Assembly (NCBI GenBank): GCA_026008535.1
Contig: BRKX01000018.1
Location: 14,764,088 to 14,828,087 of the forward strand
DNA from: Perilla frutescens
Lineage: Eukaryota > Streptophyta > Magnoliopsida > Lamiales > Lamiaceae
Direction: 5' to 3'
DNA: 64,000 bases
Part shown: positions 57,329-64,000 of the stretch, piece by piece
How positions within the stretch are numbered: the stretch's first letter is position 1
Layout of the letters: the number at the start of each line of letters is the position of its first letter
Notes under the pieces: model-generated
What the model was told of the DNA's origin: nothing
Seen by the model: the letters and a program-made list of their open reading frames with translations, nothing else
The model's database searches: none
Position numbers and translations under genes: made by a program

Positions 57329-58718
57329 TGATAAACCCTTTTTTCAATGGTTTTCATGCATTTTGAAGTCTATTTGGATGGTAGTTGATGAGCATTGCAT
57401 GTATGAATTAACAAGTTTCGCATAGTTCTCTATATTTTGTGCAGTGTCACGTATTTGCTCATTTTGAAGGGATTTGATGCCATTTATTTTATAAGACTCG
57501 ATTGAGCTTGAAAATTACCTAAGAAGATAGAAGATCGAGTGAGGAGCGCGCTGCAAATTGAATCGAGTCAATTGGATGAGAAACGAGTGAGAACGGAGCA
57601 AAACAGTGAAGAGTGTTGGGCGGCGAAGATGGCGCACGGCCCGTGCGCCAAGAATCCTTAGCGCACGGACCGTACGGGTTCTTAAGAAACTAGAACAGTG
57701 AGTTACACGCGGCCCGTGCGCGAGAAAGCCCTTAGTGTATGGACCGTGCGCCGTGAGGCGGTTTATGATGGATTTTTCTCTCTTTCTTTGTTCGACTCCA
57801 ACACCCATCCAAACTCGACCCAAAATATTTAAGGCTTCTTTGAGCACGAAAATCACACAAATTTTACCCTATAGAGAGAGCAGAGACACCGTGGAGAAGA
57901 CAAAGAAGAGACCATCAAGAGATTGAAGAAGCGCATCATAGACTAAGTTTATTTTATGCTTTATTCAATTAGAACTATCATGTTGACTACTTTTGTTTAT
58001 TTATTTTCTTTGGATTTTGAATACAACATAAGTAACTAAATTCTTTGAGATCCTAGGGTTGTTGAATATTGATGGATTTATGATTTGACGTAATTTATTG
58101 TTCCGTTCTATTTCTTGTTTATGCATCCTTGTTTATGGTTGTCTTTTGTGAATGAATTGATCAATGTTTACAATTGTGTAGTTAATTTATTATTCACTCG
58201 AGAGAGGTTAATAGATTGACGGATTAGGATTGCATAACACGAGTCTGCTAGATCGAGATATTGGTATATCGTGAGGTAAATAAATCTAAGGTACTAATTG
58301 GAGTTAGATAACAATTCGAGATCGAGAGATAAGAATTAAAATCTAATCTACGTCTAGAACTTACTCGAGAAAGAAGGCCTAGATAATTTAGTGATTCTCC
58401 TACAGGATTTAGAATTAAATTGGTTTAATAAATTCTCTGAAAGTCGGAAAATCCATTTAGCATCAACACCCTAGGATCTGTTTCCTCATCTGTTTATCCA
58501 GTTTTCTCTGCTTGATTTTATTTATTTATTTTATAGCATTTTAGTTAATTAAAATCAATCTTAATTTTAGTTCTCTAGATAAAGTAAGACAATAGAATTG
58601 GGTAATTAGCTGCTTTGCATAGCCAGTCTCTGTGGATACGACCTTGCTCACCATTGTTTTGCTATAAATTACCTCGTGCATTTGCGAGTAGTATTTAGGT
58701 GAAATAAAATACCGATCA
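57329..58718 (+). repeat. 3' LTR of element C (1390 bp)
   Basis: TGATAAACCCTTTTTTCAAT ... ACCGATCA. It differs from the 5' LTR by many substitutions and some short indels, so C is clearly older than B. Confidence 0.93.
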
Positions 58719-58945
58719 CAAGACTATACAGGTAGTCGGGTATTTCGCGGGTATTTTCGCGGGTAAACGAGTTTCACGGGTACGGATAGTAACTATCCAA
58801 ACCCATACCCGCGAACTAAATGGATAATGAATTCTAACCACGAAACTACCCGTGAATACCAAATGCTCTCAAACCTACACTTATTAGGTTCGGGTACCCA
58901 CAAGTATCCGTTACCCGCGGATAAATTGCCATCCCTAATATATTC

Positions 58946-59690
<745 letters not shown>

Positions 59691-60857
59691 GGGAGTGGTT
59701 ATAATGTAAACTAATTATAGAGTGAGAACTAGGAACTCATTTTACAACATACAATCAACAAAAATCTAAAGCCTAAATTTGCTTAAGGGGGAATGTAGCA
59801 ATTCTGTAATATTTGATAAGTTTTCTAAACAGGTGCATTAACGTAATTCGGTAATATTTATAAAAAGGCATTGTGTAATTAATAACAGTATCGTAATGCT
59901 AGCGAAGCATTACAGTTATCCTAATGAAGTATTATTGTTATACTAATTAAAATTTTCTCATATCGTTAATGAAAAATTAAATTCCAAAAAGTAATTATAA
60001 ATCCTAATTGGATTGAATAAACCGTAATTTGGATGTAATGAACTTCAATGATCTAATAAAATGAAATTAAATTCTAAAAAATAATTATGAACCCTAATTG
60101 AATAGAATAAACCATAACATCAACATAAATATACAACATTAGCATTATGATATTGTTTTATTAGCATTATGGAAAAACAATGTTAGTATATGTCAATGCT
60201 TCGTTAGCATAAGGTATAAATCATAATTGGATAAAGTAACCTAATTAATATATTCTAATTTGGTGAAATAAACAATCAATATATATATATATATATATAA
60301 TCAATTAGTAACTAATTAAAAAATAAAAATTAAATCATAAAAAATAATTATAAACCCAACTGAAATATAATAAATTATAATAACAATATGAGTACGTGTA
60401 CTACATTAACATTATGATAATGCTTTGTTAGCACAGTGAATACAGTGTGTAAGCATATAACAAATGCTTCGTTAGCATATGTTACATTATTGATGAACCA
60501 TTATTAAAAGCTAATGAAAGCATTTTTGTGCTGGATACGAGTAAAAATGTATCTTTTGTACATTCATATTACTTAAACAAACATATCCATGACTAGTCTT
60601 GAATTAAAAAAAAATGAAAAGAGCTTTAATTTGGTATATTATTTGCGTTGATTCGATTAGAAATGAGCAAGTTATGATCATTTAAAATTTTAATTTTTTT
60701 AAGTGATGACATCATCATTTTATAAGGATTGAACAACTATACCCCCACCAATTTCCTTTTTGCTTTGACTTTCACATTAAATCGTAACCATTATAAGATG
60801 AGTTACTAGTTCTCACACCAGAAAAGAGTGTATTTATGATCCATTCTCTCTCTCTCT
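59691..60857. mobile_element. TA-flanked element E3
   Basis: The left end is GGGAGTGGTTATAATGTAAA and then GAGTGAGAACTAGGAACTCA. The right end, read inward, is GAGAATGGATCATAAATACA and then GTGTGAGAACTAGTAACTCA. It is bordered by (TA)n on the left and by (TC)n-(TA)n on the right (to about 60872). TTAGCAT words recur inside. No protein. Confidence 0.78.
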
Positions 60858-60872
60858 ATATATATATATAGG

Positions 60873-62699
60873 TATGTATAATCTCTAAAGCTTGGTCAAA
60901 CCCTTTATCCTATATTGTGATGGATAAATTTTATTCATTCATATCATGGACTTGTTAATTTTATTTCAAGATATGCAGTTAAATTATTTTGATTATTTAT
61001 ATACATATGACCTATTTAACATCATCTGTTGATTTATAATTTTGTCAATAATTTTTTTAAGTTGTTAATAAATCTTTCGGCACTCTACTATTATAAGTAT
61101 TTTATGTGGAGTTGTATGTGTCTCAATATGCAATTTATTTTATTTTGAATAGTTACTTACGAAATAAATTAAGTAATTTGATATGTTAGCTCTAAAGTGA
61201 CACCTTCGAAGTTCATGGCAGATTAAAGAGCTATAAAATAATTAGGTAGTCGAGATTAACAATTTGATGGAAAAAAAATAAAACAAGCTGACTTGGGATA
61301 TTATAATTATTGTTGAGGTAACTTAGTGCATGGTCGAATACATGAGTTTTCTTGGCGAAATCATTGTGAGTCAATATATATATAGATAGATAGATAGATG
61401 GATAGATATGTTGGTGATCAACATGTCCGATCTTTTGCCGTATGTCCCAACAATGTTATTTAAGAAATTTCTATTTGAATGACTGATCTCAAGAATGGTT
61501 CATTTGGAAATAGAATGAAAGATTTGTTGTCGACTTTGGAGTTGAGAAGAATTACATTCAACTCTCTTATTTAACAAGAAAAATTCTCTGCTAAAAAATG
61601 AAGATACTTATGCAATGGTATCGGGCTTCACCCAAGTCAAGAAAATGTATTGTCATCATATGAAGCATCTATAAGAAGATCTTTTATTTTACAAAAAGGT
61701 AACTGTTTATTTGTATTCTCAAACAAATACCATGATTCGAGTTATTTATTCATGAATAGGTTGTTTATCTTCTGGTAGATTGTTCCAGTTTATATTATAG
61801 CAGTTAATTAGTCTTTTTTCGTGAGACATGCAAACACTTGAGGGAAACTTTATTTTTCTTTTTACATAATCTCAAAAGAGATTGTAAGTGTAGACGAGTG
61901 TAGTCTCTCACTTTTTCTTCAGGTGTACGTCTTGGTTATGAGGAAATCTCACAATTTAATCAATCAAAAATTTGTGAAGTATGAAACGACAACATAAGAA
62001 GAAAGTCATGCATGTATGTGTAAGAAAACCAAGTAACTTTTATGGTGATAGTGGATTATTCATTGACATTAGGTGAGATCCCTAAATGGAAGTGGTTGAT
62101 CACCCAACTGAGTCATATTGTATGTTATTTATTGCTTTTATATATTTATGTTGTTTTTTTAATCAACTTTTGTTCTTTATCTTCAACATTTCATAAATAA
62201 TTGTATTAATTAAAGCGGTTGAATTGTTATACGCATGTTCACGCATTAGAAATTGTTATTATTCATGAGTTTAATGAATTTATAAATGACATTGGCTATT
62301 TATTATGCTTAGAAGTTACCACATCTATAATTTTTTAGTTTCATTTTTGATGATGTGGACGCGCAAATGAGGATAAAATCACATCAACATGCATTTTTTA
62401 TATTGTTAATTAGAATTAAAATGAAAGATGAACTATTAGATTTGCGATGAAGAAATCAAAAGGAGAAAATATCGCCCTCTTCGTCAGCATAATCGCTTTC
62501 ATTTCTCTCGGATTGAAAGCAAACAAAACTTCTCAATTAATTATATCCAGAAATAGAGACTAAAAATTAATAAGGGCAATAGTAATCAATAACCACAAGC
62601 TCAAGAAAATTGCAAATCTTAAAATTTTAAAATCAATACACCTAACCAAAAAACCAAGCTTAATTAATAATTAAGATATATATACCTTATAGATTAAGG
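60873..62699. other. intergenic spacer
   Basis: AT-rich. A GATA-type run lies at 61383-61408. Broken protein-like stretches around 61420-61700 could not be assigned. A 38-codon signal-peptide-like frame at 62447-62563 is discussed as a finding. Confidence 0.5.
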
Positions 62700-62711
62700 T
62701 TCAGTAATTAA

Positions 62712-62811
62712 TGTTTTTTAGTTGGAGGGAGAGAATTGAGGATTGAATCTCGATCACTCACTCTTATAATTAAGTATGATAAATATCACTAAACTACAGT
62801 CTGTGGTTCAA
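62712..62811 (-). mobile_element. probable tRNA-derived SINE
   Basis: On the minus strand, GTAGTTTAGTGATA (A-box-like) is followed about 40 bases later by GAGATTCAATCCTC (B-box-like) and a short A-rich end (plus-strand T-run near 62712). Flanks agtaattaatg and agtaatttgatg are similar. Weaker than the SINE at 14327. Confidence 0.55.
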
Positions 62812-62825
62812 TAGTTAGTAATTTG

Positions 62826-63837
62826 ATGTACTAGATGGTTGCCTAATTCTGACTGATAGTCTTTTTTTTATATTGTGATTATTGAATATTTTCAAATGTA
62901 CAAAAATAAAGTTATATATATTTTTTAAATATCATGTATGGCGTTTTAGATTTTCATGATGGTTAGAAAACAAAATTTATGACTGAAAAACCACTTGTGT
63001 AACAAAACAAAATTAAAAAAAAAAAATAAAAAAATATGGCTTTAAATCATTGAAAATATATTTATGCTTTGACTTTAGTCTGTTTTGCAAAAAATATCAT
63101 AATTAAAATTTTAAAATCGTCAAAAATTATCTAATTTTTCCACATTTGTACAAAAAAGTTATTGAATTCAATTTATTGTGTTAGTTTGTTGGCAAAACAT
63201 GCGTGGGTCAAACGTTTAATAATGTAGAAAATTATATATCAGATTGAGATTAAATATGATTTTCCACGCTAGACTCCGACGTGTGTCTTGTCAGCAATTA
63301 GACACTGAAAATTGGATCATATGATATTTTTGCAAGAATATGAATATGTTAGGTATTTTTGGGCATATTTTGAATTTCAGAGCATCTTACAAAACAAAAC
63401 TAAAGTTCATAACAGAAATATATATTTAAACTTAATTTTTTACGCCAAAGGATTGAAGATTGGTTGGTTCATCAACTCTCACAGTGATGGAAGAGTAGGA
63501 AAGGATTCAACTTCCATTTTATATTTTGTTCAAGTGGGATTTTTGAGTCTTCAAATATATATTAGAGTAAACCTAATCTAGTGATTTTCATCACCCATTT
63601 AAGTTAGGGTCAAAACTCAAAAATCAAGTTCGATGCTCATTCTCCTTTCTCAACTCAAAAAAACTAAAAATAAACAAATATTAGAGCAAAATAAACAACT
63701 TCAAATATCTAAATTATAAAATATCATTTGCACACTTGAAAATGGAGTATATCCTAAAAAAAAGAACTTTTTTGCTGTTCCTTTCCACAGATATAAAAGG
63801 TAAAATGTGACTTGAGGAAGTCATTCAAGGCCATTTG

Positions 63838-63891
<54 letters not shown>

Positions 63892-64000
63892 TGTGTGAAG
63901 GGAAATTGGTCATAGCCAACAACATTTGATTCTGCTACAGGGTGTTTAATATCATATAATATTTGACATTATGCAATTATCATATTATTGAGATGCCCTT
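62826..64000. other. intergenic spacer to the window end
   Basis: AT-rich, with about 23 TA units at 63841-63887. An open frame at 63312-63581 (89 codons) has no recognisable domain. Confidence 0.55.

Larger units (their letters stand above)
51493..58937. mobile_element. hAT element split by LTR element C
   Basis: Tips TAGGGATGGCAA ... TTGCCATCCCTA with an exact 8-base duplication atatattc (51485-51492 and 58938-58945). Both subterminal regions are filled with CGGGTA-type words (GGGTACCCGT, CGCGGGTATT), as in Ac-like hAT elements. Without the nested LTR element it is only ~530 bases and keeps a piece of transposase. It is a deletion derivative. Confidence 0.93.

Noticed and set aside
61420..61700. 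Protein-like pieces (YVPTMLFKKFLFE, VSGFTQVKKMYCHHMKHL)
   Set aside because: Broken by several stops and not recognisable as any family; left as spacer.
63312..63581. 89-codon frame near the right end
   Set aside because: No domain, AT-driven composition and no neighbouring signals support it as a gene.

Overview
This is nuclear DNA from a flowering plant, most likely a eudicot. It is AT-rich and full of (TA)n and (GA)n microsatellites and nested plant transposable elements, and it holds one intron-containing gene of a plant-specific CCT-domain family. I lean towards an asterid (Lamiales-like), but that is a guess from the look of the repeats.

Only one ordinary host gene is convincing: a CIA2/CIL-type CCT-domain transcription regulator on the minus strand (coding exons 7970-8911, 6951-7106 and 6027-6068; 379 residues). 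Almost everything else is transposon-derived or anonymous AT-rich spacer.

Layout. 1-5111: minus-strand Ty3/gypsy element (Athila/Tat type, 'A') running off the left edge: RT, protease and gag remnants, tRNA-Asp-type primer site, one LTR. 5112-5784: end of a TA-microsatellite-flanked element (E4). 6027-9703: the CIA2-like gene and its promoter. 9705-14960: spacer with small DNA elements and a SINE. 14969-17452: TA-flanked element E0 with tandem repeats and a hAT MITE inside. 17453-23458: decayed Ty1/copia element ending at a poly-C tract. 24705-27945: tandem duplication, one copy split by a CACTA element and the other by a probable solo LTR. 28282-29461: foldback MULE. 30055-32226: second MULE holding a Harbinger derivative and a solo LTR. 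32566-42107: TA-flanked element E1 with a FAR1/MULE-transposase remnant, split by a young gag-protease-only LTR element ('B', 33192-40027). 42135-43346: E2 and a TRIM. 44877-47340: truncated copia element 'D'. 47824-48157: MITE with W-box-rich arms. 48607-49161: MULE MITE. 51493-58937: hAT element split by a decayed gag-protease-only LTR element ('C', 51806-58718). 59691-60857: E3. 60873-64000: spacer with a probable SINE.

Two observations stand out. First, B and C are relatives that encode gag and protease but no RT, RNase H or integrase. They lack a gag zinc knuckle, yet share clustered GCACGG-N-CCGTGC palindromes upstream of the LTR TATA box, small hairpins after the gag-protease stop and before the 3' polypurine tract, and an internal polypurine tract inside an inverted repeat. 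This looks like a parasitic retroelement system mobilised in trans through conserved cis signals. Second, at least five elements with related ends (E0-E4) sit in (TA)n microsatellites, and one carries a FAR1-like transposase tail, which suggests a MULE lineage that targets TA repeats.

Element boundaries supported by exact target-site duplications are marked as such. Family assignments come from recognised motifs, without any database search.
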